DNA from: Rhynochetos jubatus
Lineage: Eukaryota > Chordata > Aves > Eurypygiformes > Rhynochetidae
NCBI GenBank assembly: GCA_027574665.1
Contig: CM050659.1
Span: 16,717,001 to 16,781,000, forward strand
Length of the DNA stretch: 64,000 nt
Reading direction: 5' to 3'
Below the pieces are notes generated by a model, which was not told the DNA's origin, searched no databases, and worked only from the letters and a program-made list of their open reading frames with translations. Shown one piece after another: positions 47,221 to 59,700 of this stretch; the first letter of the stretch is position 1; every line of letters begins with the position of its first letter. Both the position numbers and the translations under genes were made by a program.

Positions 47221-50200
47221 AGGAGTACGACACTGCACAGACATGGCTCCTTCAACTGCTTTCCTAGCCAGAACCCGGGAGGGGTCGTGGCCGGAAACCG
47301 CGGTCGGCAACTTCTAGGGTTAGGGTTAGGGTTAAGGTCCGGAGAACCAGAAAGCCCACAGCTCCAGGGATAATTGGGATTGCAAAGGCCTGCCAAGAGG
47401 AGCACGACACTGCACAGACATGGCTCCTTCCCCTGCTTTCCTAGCCAGAACCCGGGGGGGGCCGAGGCCGGAAACCGCGGTCGGCAACTTCTAGGGTTAG
47501 GGTTAGGGTTAGGGTCCGGAGAACCAGAAAGCCCACAGCTCCAGGGATAATTGGGATTGCAAAGGCCTGCCAAGAGGAGCACGACACTGCACAGACATGG
47601 CTCCTTCCCCTGCTTTCCTAGCCAGAAACTACGGGGGGCCGTGGCCGGAAACCGCGGTCGGCAACTTCTAGGGTTAGGGTTAGGGTTAGGGTCCGGAGAA
47701 CCAGAAAGCCCACAGCTCCAGGGATAATTGGGATTGCAAAGGCCTGCCAAGAGGAGCACGACACTGCACAGACATGGCTCCTTCCCCAGCTTTCCTAGCC
47801 AGAACCCAGGGGGGGCCGTGGCCGGAAACCGCGGTCGGCAACTTCTAGGGTTAGGGTTAGGGTTAGGGTCCGGAGAACCAGAAAGCCCACAGCTCCAGGG
47901 ATAATTGGGATTGCAAAGGCCTGCCAAGAGGAGCACGACACTGCACCGACATGGCTCCTTCCCCAGCTTTCCTAGCCAGAACCCAGGGGGGGCCGTGGCC
48001 GGAAACCGCGGTCGGCAACTTCTAGGGTTAGGGTTAGGGTCCGGAGAACCAGAAAGCCCACAGCTCCAGGGATAATTGGGATTGCAAAGGCCTGCCAAGA
48101 GGAGCACGACACTGCACAGACATGGCTCCTTCCCCAGCTTTCCTAGCCAGAACCCAGGGGGGGCCGTGGCCGGAAACCGCGGTCGGCAACTTCTAGGGTT
48201 AGGGTTAGGGTTAGGGTCCGGAGAACCAGAAAGCCCACAGCTCCAGGGATAATTGGGATTGCAAAGGCCTGCCAAGAGGAGCACGACACTGCACAGACAT
48301 GGCTCCTTCCCCAGCTTTCCTAGCCAGAACCCAGGGCAGGCCGTGGCCGGAAACCGCGGTCGGCAACTTCTAGGGTTAGGGTTACCGTCCGGAGAAGCAG
48401 AAAGCCCACAGCTCCAGGGATAATTGGGATTGCAAAGGCCTGCCAAGAGGAGCACGACACTGCACAGACATGGCTCCTTCCCCAGCTTTCCTAGCCAGAA
48501 CCCAGGGGGGGCCGTGGCCGGAAACCGCGGTCGGCAACTTCTAGGGTTAGGGTTAGGGTCCGGAGAACCAGAAAGCCCACAGCTCCAGGGATAATTGGGA
48601 TTGCAAAGGCCTGCCAAGAGGAGCACGACACTGCACAGACATGGCTCCTTCCCCTGCTTTCCTAGCCAGAACCCAGGGCAGGCCGTGGCCGGAAACCGCG
48701 GTCGGCAACTTCTAGGGTTAGGGTTAGGGTTAGGGTCCGGAGAACCAGAAAGCCCACAGCTCCAGGGATAATTGGGATTGCAAAGGCCTGCCAAGAGGAG
48801 CACGACACTGCACAGACATGGCTCCTTCCCCAGCTTTCCTAGCAAGATCCCAGGGGGGGCCGTGGCCGGAAACTGCGGTCGGCAACTTCTAGGGTTAGGG
48901 TTAGGGTCCGGAGAACCAGAAAGCCCACAGCTCCAGGGATAATTGGGATTGCAAAGGCCTGCCAAGAGGAGCACGACACTGCACCGACATGGCTCCTTCC
49001 CCAGCTTTCCTAGCCAGAACCCAGGGGGGGCCGTGGCCGGAAACCGCGGTCGGCAACTTCTAGGGTTAGGGTTAGGGTTAGGGTCCGGAGAACCAGAAAG
49101 CCCACAGCTCCAGGGATAATTGGGATTGCAAAGGCCTGCCAAGAGGAGCACGACACTGCACAGACGTGGCTCCTTCCCCAGCTTTCCTAGCCAGAACCCG
49201 GGGGGGGCCGTGGCCGGAAACCACGGTCGGCAACTTCTAGGGTTAGGGTTACCGTCCGGAGAAGCAGAAAGCCCACAGCTCCAGGGATAATTGGGATTGC
49301 AAAGGCCTGCCAAGAGGAGCACGACACTGCACAGAAATGGCTCCTTCCCCTGCTTTCCTATCCAGAACCCAGGGGGGGCCGTGGCCGGAAACCGCGGTCG
49401 GCAACTTCTAGGGTTAGGGTTAGGGTTAGGGTCCGGAGAACCAGAAAGCCCACAGCTCCAGGGATAATTGGGATTGCAAAGGCCTGCCAAGAGGAGCACG
49501 ACACTGCACCGACATGGCTCCTTCCCCAGCTTTCCTAGCCAGAACCCAGGGGGGGCCGAGGCCGGAAACCGCGGTCGGCAACTTCTAGGTTTAGGGTTAG
49601 GGTTAGGGTCCGGAGAACCAGAAAGCCCACAGCTCCAGGGATAATAGGGATTGCAAAGGCCTGCCAAGAGGAGCACGACACTGCACAGACATGGCTCCTT
49701 CCCCAGCTTTCCTAGCCAGAACCCAGGGGGGGCCGTGGCCGGAAACCGCGGTCGGCAACTTCTAGGGTTAGGGTTAGGGTTAGGGTCCGGAGAACCAGAA
49801 AGCCCACAGCTCCAGGGATAATTGGGATTGCAAAGGCCTGCCAAGAGGAGCACGACACTGCACCGACATGGCTCCTTCCCCAGCTTTCCTAGCCAGAACC
49901 CAGGTGGGGGGCCGTGGCCGGAAACTGCGGTCGGCAACTTCTAGGGTTACGGTTAGGGTCCGGAGAACCAGAAAGCCCACAGCTCCAGGGATAATTGGGA
50001 TTGCAAAGGCCTGCCAAGAGGAGCACGACACTGCACAGACATGGCTCCTTCCCCTGCTTTCCTAGCGAGAACCCAGGGGGGGCCGTGGCCAGAAACCGCG
50101 GTCGGCAACTTCTGGGGTTAGGGTTAGGGTCCGGAGAACCAGAAAGCCCACAGCTCCAGGGATAATTGGGATTGCAAAGGCCTGCCAAGAGGAGCACGAC

Positions 50201-51141
50201 ACTGCACCGACATGGCTCCTTCCCCAGCTTTCCTAGCCAGAACCCAGGGGGGGCCGTGGCTGGAAACCACTGTCGGCAACTTCTAGGGTTAGGGTTAGGG
50301 TCCGGAGAACCAGAAAGCCCACAGCTCCAGGGATAATTGGGATTGCAAAGGCCTGCCAAGAGGAGCACGACACTGCACCGACATGGCTCCTTCCCCAGCT
50401 TTCCTAGCCAGAACCCAGGGGGGTCCGTGGCCGGAAACCGCGGTCGGCAACTTCTAGGGTTAGGGTTAGGGTTAGGGTCCGGAGAACCAGAAAGCCCACA
50501 GCTCCAGGGATAATTGGGATTGCAAAGGCCTGCCAAGAGGAGCACGACACTGCACCGACATGGCTCCTTCCCCAGCTTTCCTAGCCAGAACCCAGGGGGG
50601 GCCGTGGCCGGAAACCGCGGTCGGCAACTTCTAGGGTTAGGGTTAGGGTTAGGGTCCGGAGAACCAGAAAGCCCACAGCTCCAGGAATAATTGGGATTGC
50701 AAAGGCCTGCCAAGAGGAGCATGACACTGCACCTACATGGCTCTTTCCCCAGCTTTCCTAGCCAGAAACCAGGGGGTGCCATGTCTGGAAACCACGGTCG
50801 GCAACTTCCAGGGTTAGGGTTAGGGTCCGGAGAACCAGAAAGCCCACAGCTCCAGGGATAATTGGGATTGCAAAGGCCTGCCAAGAGGAGCACGACACTG
50901 CACCGACATGGCTCCTTCCCCAGCTTTCCTAGCCAGAACCCAGGGGGGGCCATAACCAGAAACAGCGGTCGGCAACTTCTAGGGTTAGGGTTAGGGTTAG
51001 GGTCCGGAGAACCAGAAAGCCCACAGCTCCAGGGATAATTGGGATTGCAAAGGCCTGCCAAGAGGAGCACGACACTGCACAGACATGGCTCCTTCCCCTG
51101 CTTTCCTAGCCAGAAACCGGGGGGGGCCGTGGCCGGAAACC
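47221..51141 (+). repeat. 177-bp monomers with some 171-bp units
   Basis: A run of monomers free of frame-breaking indels from 46.9 to 49.9 kb. Two monomers, at 48384 and 49251, share a broken tract GGGTTACCGTCC and the flanking GAAGC, 867 bp (five monomers) apart. Other tract variants are GTTAAGGTCC (about 47335), CTAGGTTTAGGG (about 49588) and CTGGGGTTAGGG (about 50113). Confidence 0.88.
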
Positions 51142-53933
51142 GCGGTCGGCAACTTCTAGGGTTAGGGTTAGGGTTAGGGTCCGGAGAACCAGAAAGCCCA
51201 CAGCTCCAGGGATAATTGGGATTGCAAAGGCCTGCCAAGAGGAGCACGACACTGCACAGACATGGCTCCTTCCCCTGCTTTCCTAGCCAGAACCCAGGGG
51301 GGGCCGTGGCCGGAAACCGCGGTCCGCAACTTCTAGGGTTAGGGTTAGGGTTAGGGTCCGGAGAACCAGAAAGCCCACAGCTCCAGGGATAATTGGGATT
51401 GCAAAGGCCTGCCAAGAGGAGCACGACACTGCACAGACATGGCTCCTTCCCCTGCTTTCCTAGCCAGAACCCAGGTGGGGCCGTGGCCGGAAACCTCGGT
51501 CGGCAACTTCTAGGGTTAGGGTTAGGGTTAGGGTCCGGAGAACCAGAAAGCCCACAGCTCCAGGGATAATTGGGATTGCAAAGGCCTGCCAAGAGGAGCA
51601 CGACACTGCACAGACATGGCTCCTTCCCCAGCTTTCCTAGCCAGAACCTGGGGGGGGCCGTGGCCGGAAACCGCGGTCGGCAACTTCTAGGGTTAGGGTT
51701 AGGGTTAGGGTCCGGAGAACCAGAAAGCCCACAGCTCCAGGGATAATTGGGATTGCAAAGGCCTGCCAAGAGGAGCACGACACTGCACAGACATGGCTCC
51801 TTCCCCTGCTTTCCTAGCCAGAACCCGGGGGGGCCGTGGCCGGAAACCGCGGTCGGCAACTTCTAGGGTTAGGGTTAGGGTTAGGGTCCGGAGAACCAGA
51901 AAGCCCACAGCTCCAGGGATAATTGGGATTGCAAAGGCCTGCCAAGAGGAGCACGACACTGCACAGACATGGCTCCTTCCCCTGCTTTCCTAGCCAGAAA
52001 CTGGGGGGGGCCGTGGCCAGAAACCGCGGTCGGCAACTTCTAGGGTTAGGGTTAGGGTTAGGGTCCGGAGAACCAGAAAGCCCACAGCTCCAGGGATAAT
52101 TGGGATTGCAAAGGCCTGCCAAGAGGAGCACGACACTGCACCGACATGGCTCCTTCCCCAGCTTTCCTAGCCAGAACCCAGGGGGGGCCGTGGCCGGAAA
52201 CCGCGGTCGGCAACTTCTAGGGTTAGGGTTAGGGTTAGGGTCCGGAGAACCAGAAAGCCCACAGCTCCAGGGATAATTGGCATTGCAAAGGCCTGCCAAG
52301 AGGAGCACGACACTGCACACACATGGCTCCTTCCCCTGCTTTCCTAGCCAGAACCTGGGGGGGGCCGTGGCCGGAAACCGCGGTCGGCAACTTCTAGGGT
52401 TAGGGTTAGGGTCCGGAGAACCAGAAAGCCCACAGCTCCAGGGATAATTGGGATTGCAAAGGCCTGCCAAGAGGAGCACGACACTGCACAGACATGGCTC
52501 CTTCCCCTGCTTTCCTAGCCAGAACCCGGGGGGGGCCGTGGCCGGAAACCGCGGTCGGCAACTTCTAGGGTTAGGGTTAGGGTCCGGAGAACCAGAAAGC
52601 CCACAGCTCCAGGGATAATTGGGATTGCAAAGGCCTGCCAAAAGGAGCACGACACTGCACAGACATGGCTCCTTCCCCTGCTTTCCTAGCCAGAACCCGG
52701 GGGGGGCCGTGGCCGGAAACCGCGGTCGGCAACTTCTAGGGTTAGGGTTAGGGTTAGGGTCCGGAGAACCAGAAAGCCCACACCTCCAGGGATAATTGGG
52801 ATTGCAAAGGCCTGCCAAGAGGAGCACGACACTGCACAGACATGGCTCCTTCCCCAGCTTTCCTAGCCAGAACCCAGGGGGGGCCGTGGCCGGAAACCGC
52901 GGTCGGCAACTTCTAGGGTTAGGGTTAGGGTCCGGAGAACCAGAAAGCCCACAGCTCCAGGGATAATTGGGATTGCAAAGGCCTGCCAAGAGGAGCACGA
53001 CACTGCACCGACATGGCTTCTTCCCCAGCTTTCCTAGCCAGAACCCGGGGGGGCCGTGGCCGGAAACCGCGGTCGGCAACTTCTAGGGTTAGGGTTAGGG
53101 TCCGGAGAACCAGAAAGCCCACAGCTCCAGGGATAATTGGGATTGCAAAGGCCTGCCAAGAGGAGCACGACACTGCACAGACATGGCTCCTTCCCCTGCT
53201 TTCCTAGCCAGAACCCAGGGGGGGCCGTGGCCGGAAACCGCGGTCGGCAACTTCTAGGGTTAGGGTTAGGGTTAGGGTCCGGAGAACCAGAAAGCCCACA
53301 GCTCCAGGGATAATTGGGATTGGAAAGGCCTGCCAAGAGGAGCACGACACTGCACAGACATGGCTCCTTCCCCAGCTTTCCTAGCCAGAACCCGGGGGGG
53401 CCGTGGCCGGAAACCGCGGTCGGCAACTTCTAGGGTTAGGGTTAGGGTCCGGAGAACCAGAAAGCCCACAGCTCCAGGGATAATTGGGATTGCAAAGGCC
53501 TGCCAAGAGGAGCACGACACTGCACCGACATGGCTTCTTCCCCAGCTTTCCTAGCCAGAACCCGGGGGGGCCGTGGCCGGAAACCGCGGTTGGCAACTTC
53601 TAGGGTTAGGGTTAGGGTCCGGAGAACCAGAAAGCCCACAGCTCCAGGGATAATTGGGATTGCAAAGGCCTGCCAAGAGGAGCACGACACTGCACAGACA
53701 TGGCTCCTTCCCCTGCTTTCCTAGCCAGAACACGGGCGGGGCCGTGGCCGGAAACCGCGGTCGGCAACTTCTAGGGTTAAGATTAGGGTTAGGGTCCGGA
53801 GAACCAGAAAGCCCACAGCTCCAGGGATAATTGGGATTGTAAAGGCCTGCCAAGAGGAGCATGACACTGTACCGACATGGCTCCTTCCCCAGCTTTCCTA
53901 GCCAGAACTCAGGGGGGGCCATAACCAGAAACA
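51142..53933 (+). repeat. 2,792-bp tandem duplication, copy 1 (16 monomers)
   Basis: Matches the following block at a constant offset of 2,792 bp. Shared rare markers: CGGTCCGCAAC, AAACCTCGG with ACCCAGGTGGGG, CCAAAAGGAGC, CACACCTCCAGG, ATGGCTTCTTCCCC, ACACGGGCGGGG and GGGTTAAGATTAGG. The left breakpoint is within the head of a monomer, at about 51142. Several single monomers inside do not match copy 2. Confidence 0.9.
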
Positions 53934-56725
53934 GCGGTCGGCAACTTCTAGGGTTAGGGTTAGGGTTAGGGTCCGGAGAACCAGAAAGCCCACAGCTCCA
54001 GGGATAATTGGGATTGCAAAGGCCTGCCAAGAGGAGCACGACACTGCACAGACATGGCTCCTTCCCCTGCTTTCCTAGCCAGAACCCAGGGGGGGCCGTG
54101 GCCGGAAACCGCGGTCCGCAACTTCTAGGGTTAGGGTTAGGGTTAGGGTCCGGAGAACCAGAAAGCCCACAGCTCCAGGGATAATTGGGATTGCAAAGGC
54201 CTGCCAAGAGGAGCACGACACTGCACAGACATGGCTCCTTCCCCTGCTTTCCTAGCCAGAACCCAGGTGGGGCTGTGGCCGGAAACCTCGGTCGGCAACT
54301 TCTAGGGTTAGGGTTAGGGTTAGGGTCCGGAGAACCAGAAAGCCCACAGCTCCAGGGATAATTGGGATTGCAAAGGCCTGCCAAGAGGAGCACGACACTG
54401 CACAGACATGGCTCCTTCCCCAGCTTTCCTAGCCAGAACCCAGGGGGGGCCGTGGCCGGAAACCGCGGTCGGCAACTTCTAGGGTTAGGGTTAGGGTTAG
54501 GGTCCGGAGAACCAGAAAGCCCACAGCTCCAGGGATAATTGGGATTGCAAAGGCCTGCCAAGAGGAGCACGACACTGCACAGACATGGCTCCTTCCCCTG
54601 CTTTCCTAGCCAGAACCCGGGGGGGCCGTGGCCGGAAACCGCGGTCGGCAACTTCTAGGGTTAGGGTTAGGGTTAGGGTCCGGAGAACCAGAAAGCCCAC
54701 AGCTCCAGGGATAATTGGGATTGCAAAGGCCTGCCAAGAGGAGCACGACACTGCACAGACATGGCTCCTTCCCCTGCTTTCCTAGCCAGAAACTGGGGGG
54801 GGCCGTGGCCAGAAACCGCGGTCGGCAACTTCTAGGGTTAGGGTTAGGGTTAGGGTCCGGAGAACCAGAAAGCCCACAGCTCCAGGGATAATTGGGATTG
54901 CAAAGGCCTGCCAAGAGGAGCACGACACTGCACAGACATGGCTCCTTCCCCTGCTTTCCTAGACAGAACCCGGGAGGGGCCGTGGCCGGAAACCGCGGTC
55001 GGCAACTTCTAGGGTTAGGGTTAGGGTTAGGGTCCGGAGAACCAGAAAGCCCACAGCTCCAGGGATAATTGGGATTGCAAAGGCCTGCCAAGAGGAGCAT
55101 GACACTGCACAGACATGGCTCCTTCCCCAGCTTTCCTAGCCAGAACCTGGGGGGGGCCGTGGCCGGAAACCGCGGTCGGCAACTTCTAGGGTTAGGGTTA
55201 GGGTCCGGAGAACCAGAAAGCCCACAGCTCCAGGGATAATTGGGATTGCAAAGGCCTGCCAAGAGGAGCACGACACTGCACAGACATGGCTCCTTCCCCT
55301 GCTTTCCTAGCCAGAACCCGGGGGGGGCCGTGGCCGGAAACCGCGGTCGGCAACTTCTAGGGTTAGGGTTAGGGTCCGGAGAACCAGAAAGCCCACAGCT
55401 CCAGGGATAATTGGGATTGCAAAGGCCTGCCAAAAGGAGCACGACACTGCACAGACATGGCTCCTTCCCCTGCTTTCCTAGCCAGAACCCGGGGGGGGCC
55501 GTGGCCGGAAACCGCGGTCGGCAACTTCTAGGGTTAGGGTTAGGGTTAGGGTCCGGAGAACCAGAAAGCCCACACCTCCAGGGATAATTGGGATTGCAAA
55601 GGCCTGCCAAGAGGAGCACGACACTGCACAGACATGGCTCCTTCCCCAGCTTTCCTAGCCAGAACCCAGGGGGGGCCGTGGCCGGAAACCGCGGTCGGCA
55701 ACTTCTAGGGTTAGGGTTAGGGTCCGGAGAACCAGAAAGCCCACAGCTCCAGGGATAATTGGGATTGCAAAGGCCTGCCAAGAGGAGCACGACACTGCAC
55801 CGACATGGCTTCTTCCCCAGCTTTCCTAGCCAGAACCCGGGGGGGCCGTGGCCGGAAACCGCGGTCGGCAACTTCTAGGGTTAGGGTTAGGGTCCGGAGA
55901 AGCAGAAAGCCCACAGCTCCAGGGATAATTGGGATTGCAAAGGCCTGCCAAGAGGAGCACGACACTGCACAGACATGGCTCCCTCCCCAGCTTTCCTAGC
56001 CAGAACCCAGGGCGGGCCGTGGCCGGAAACCGCGGTCGGCAACTTCTAGGGTTAGGGTTAGGGTTAGGGTCCGGAGAACCAGAAAGCCCACAGCTCCAGG
56101 GATAATTGGGATTGTAAAGGCCTGCCAAGAGGAGCATGACACTGTACCGACATGGCTCCTTCCCCAGCTTTCCTAGCCAGAACCCGGGGGGGCCGTGGCC
56201 GGAAACCGCGGTCGGCAACTTCTAGGGTTAGGGTTAGGGTCCGGAGAACCAGAAAGCCCACAGCTCCAGGGATAATTGGGATTGCAAAGGCCTGCCAAGA
56301 GCAGCACGACACTGCACCGACATGGCTTCTTCCCCAGCTTTCCTAGCCAGAACCCGGGGGGGCCGTGGCCGGAAACCGCGGTTGGCAACTTCTAGGGTTA
56401 GGGTTAGGGTCCGGAGAACCAGAAAGCCCACAGCTCCAGGGATAATTGGGATTGCAAAGGCCTGCCAAGAGGAGCACGACACTGCACAGACATGGCTCCT
56501 TCCCCTGCTTTCCTAGCCAGAACACGGGCGGGGCCGTGGCCGGAAACCGCGGTCGGCAACTTCTAGGGTTAAGATTAGGTTTAGGGTCCGGAGAACCAGA
56601 AAGCCCACAGCTCCAGGGATAATTGGGATTGTAAAGGCCTGCCAAGAGGAGCATGACACTGTACCGACATGGCTCCTTCCCCAGCTTTCCTAGCCAGAAC
56701 TCAGGGGGGGCCATAACCAGAAACA
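53934..56725 (+). repeat. 2,792-bp tandem duplication, copy 2
   Basis: Adjoins copy 1. Most monomers match, but at least two stretches differ as whole patches. Near 54930-55110 it has CTAGACAG with GGGAGGGG and CATGAC where copy 1 has different variants. Near 55900-56140 it has GAAGC, GGGCGGGCC, ATTGTAAAGG and ACTGTACC. Matching continues past the nominal end into about 56840, where CGGTCGGCAAC replaces the CGGTCCGCAAC of the copy start. Confidence 0.88.
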
Positions 56726-59700
56726 GCGGTCGGCAACTTCTAGGGTTAGGGTTAGGGTTAGGGTCCGGAGAACCAGAAAGCCCACAGCTCCAGGGATAAT
56801 TGGGATTGCAAAGGCCTGCCAAGAGGAGCACGACACTGCACAGACATGGCTCCTTCCCCTGCTTTCCTAGCCAGAACCCAGGGGGGGCCGTGGCCGGAAA
56901 CCGCGGTCGGCAACTTCTAGGGTTAGGGTTAGGGTTAGGGTCCGGAGAACCAGAAAGCCCACAGCTCCAGGGATAATTGGGATTGCAAAGGCCTGCCAAG
57001 AGGAGCACGACACTGCACAGACATGGCTCCTTCCCCTGCTTTCCTAGCCAGAACCCAGGGGGGGCCGTGGCCAGAAACCGCGGTCGGCAACTTCTAGGGT
57101 TAGGGTTAGGGTTAGGGTCCGGAGAACCAGAAAGCCCACAGCTCCAGGGATAATTGGGATTGCAAAGGCCTGCCAAGAGGAGCACGACACTGCACCGACA
57201 TGGCTCCTTCCCCAGCTTTCCTAGCCAGAACCCAGGGGGGGCCGTGGCCGGAAACCGCGGTCGGCAACTTCTAGGGTTAGGGTTAGGGTTAGGGTCCGGA
57301 GAACCAGAAAGCCCACAGCTCCAGGGATAATTGGGATTGCAAAGGCCTGCCAAGAGGAGCACGACACTGCACAGACATGGCTCCCTCCCCAGCTTTCCTA
57401 GCCAGAACTCAGGGGGGGCCGTGGCCGGAAACCGCGGTCGGCAACTTCTAGGGTTAGGGTTAGGGTTAGGGTCCGGAGAACCAGAAAGCCCACAGCTCCA
57501 GGGATAATTGGGATTGCAAAGGCCTGCCAAGAGGAGCACGACACTGCACAGACATGGCTCCTTCCCCTGCTTTCCTAGCCAGAACCCAGGGGGGGCCGTG
57601 GCCGGAAACCGCGGTCGGCAACTTCTAGGGTTAGGGTTAGGGTTAGGGTCCGGAGAACCAGAAAGCCCACAGCTCCAGGGATAATTGGGATTGGAAAGGC
57701 CTGCCAAGAGGAGCACGACACTGCACAGACATGGCTCCTTCCCCTGCTTTCCTAGCCAGAACCCAGGGGGGGCCATGCCCGGAAACCGCGGTCGGCAACT
57801 TCTAGGGTTAGGGTTAGGGTTAGGGTCCGGAGAACCAGAAAGCCCACAGCTCCAGGGATAATTGGGATTGCAAAGGCCTGCCAAGAGGAGCACGACACTG
57901 CACCGACATGGCTCCTTCCCCAGCTTTCCTAGCCAGAACCCAGGGGGGGCCGTGGCCGGAAACCGCGGTCGGCAACTTCTAGGTTTAGGGTTAGGGTTAG
58001 GGTCCGGAGAACCAGAAAGCCCACAGCTCCAGGGATAATTGGGATTGCAAAGGCCTGCCAAGAGGAGCACGACACTGCACAGACATGGCTCCTTCCCCTG
58101 CTTTCCTAGCCAGAACCTGGGGGGGCCGTGGCCGGAAACCGCGGTCGGCAACTTCTAGGGTTAGGGTTAGGGTTAGGGTCCGGAGAACCAGAAAGCCCAC
58201 AGCTCCAGGGATAATTGGGATTGCAAAGGCCTGCCAAGAGGAGCACGACACTGCACAGACATGGCTCCTTCCCCTGCTTTCCTAGCCAGAAACCGGGGGG
58301 GGCCGAGGCCGGAAACCGCGGTCGGCAACTTCTAGGGTTAGGGTTAGGGTTAGGGTCCGGAGAACCAGAAAGCCCACAGCTCCAGGGATAATTGGGATTG
58401 CAAAGGCCTGCCAAGAGGAGCATGACACTGCACCGACATGGCTCCCTCCCCAGCTTTCCTAGCCAGAACTCAGGGGGGCCATGCCCAGAAACCGCGGTCG
58501 GCAACTTCTAGGGTTAGGGTTAGGGTTAGGGTCCGGAGAACCAGAAAGCCCACAGCTCCAGGGATAATTGGGATTGCAAAGGCCTGCCAAGAGGAGCACG
58601 ACACTGCACAGACATGGCTCCTTCCCCTGCTTTCCTAGCCAGAAACCGGGGGGGCCGTGGCCGGAAACCGCGGTCGGCAACTTCTAGGGTTAGGGTTAGG
58701 GTTAGGGTCCGGAGAACCAGAAAGCCCACAGCTCCAGGGATAATTGGCATTGCAAAGGCCTGCCAAGAGGAGCACGACACTGCACAGACATGGCTCCTTC
58801 CCCTGCTTTCCTAGCCAGAACCTGGGGGGGCCGTGGCCGGAAACCGCGGTTGGCAACTTCTAGGGTTAGGGTTAGGGTTAGGGTCCGGAGAACCAGAAAG
58901 CCCACAGCTCCAGGGATAATTGGGATTGCAAAGGCCTGCCAAGAGGAGCACGACACTGCACAGACATGGCTCCTTCCCCTGCTTTCCTAGCCAGAAACCG
59001 GGGGGGGCCGTGGCCGGAAACCGCGGTCGGCAACTTCTAGGGTTAGGGTTAGGGTTAGGGTCCGGAGAACCAGAAAGCCCACAGCTCCAGGGATAATTGG
59101 GATTGCAAAGGCCTGCCAAGAGGAGCACGACACTGCACCGACATGGCTCCTTTCCCTGCTTTCCTAGCCAGAACCTGGGGGGGGCCGTGGCCGGAAACCG
59201 CGGTCGGCAACTTCTAGGGTTAGGGTTAGGGTTAGGGTCCGGAGAACCAGAAAGCCCACAGCTCCAGGGATAATTGGGATTGCAAAGGCCTGCCAAGAGG
59301 AGCACGACACTGCACAGACATGGCTCCTTCCCCTGCTTTCCTAGCCAGAAACCGGGGGGGGCCGTGGCCGGAAACCGCGGTCGGCAACTTCTAGGGTTAG
59401 GGTTAGGGTCCGGAGAACCAGAAAGCCCACAGCTCCAGGGATAATTGGCATTGCAAAGGCCTGCCAAGAGGAGCACGGCACTGCACAGACATGGCTCCTT
59501 CCCCTGCTTTCCTAGCCAGAACCCGGGGGGGGCCGTGGCCGGAAACCGCGGTCGGCAACTTCTAGGGTTAGGGTTAGGGTTAGGGTCCGGAGAACCAGAA
59601 AGCCCACAGCTCCAGGGATAATTGGGATTGCAAAGGCCTGCCAAGAGGAGCACGACACTGCACCGACATGGCTCCTTCCCCTGCTTTCCTAGCCAGAACC

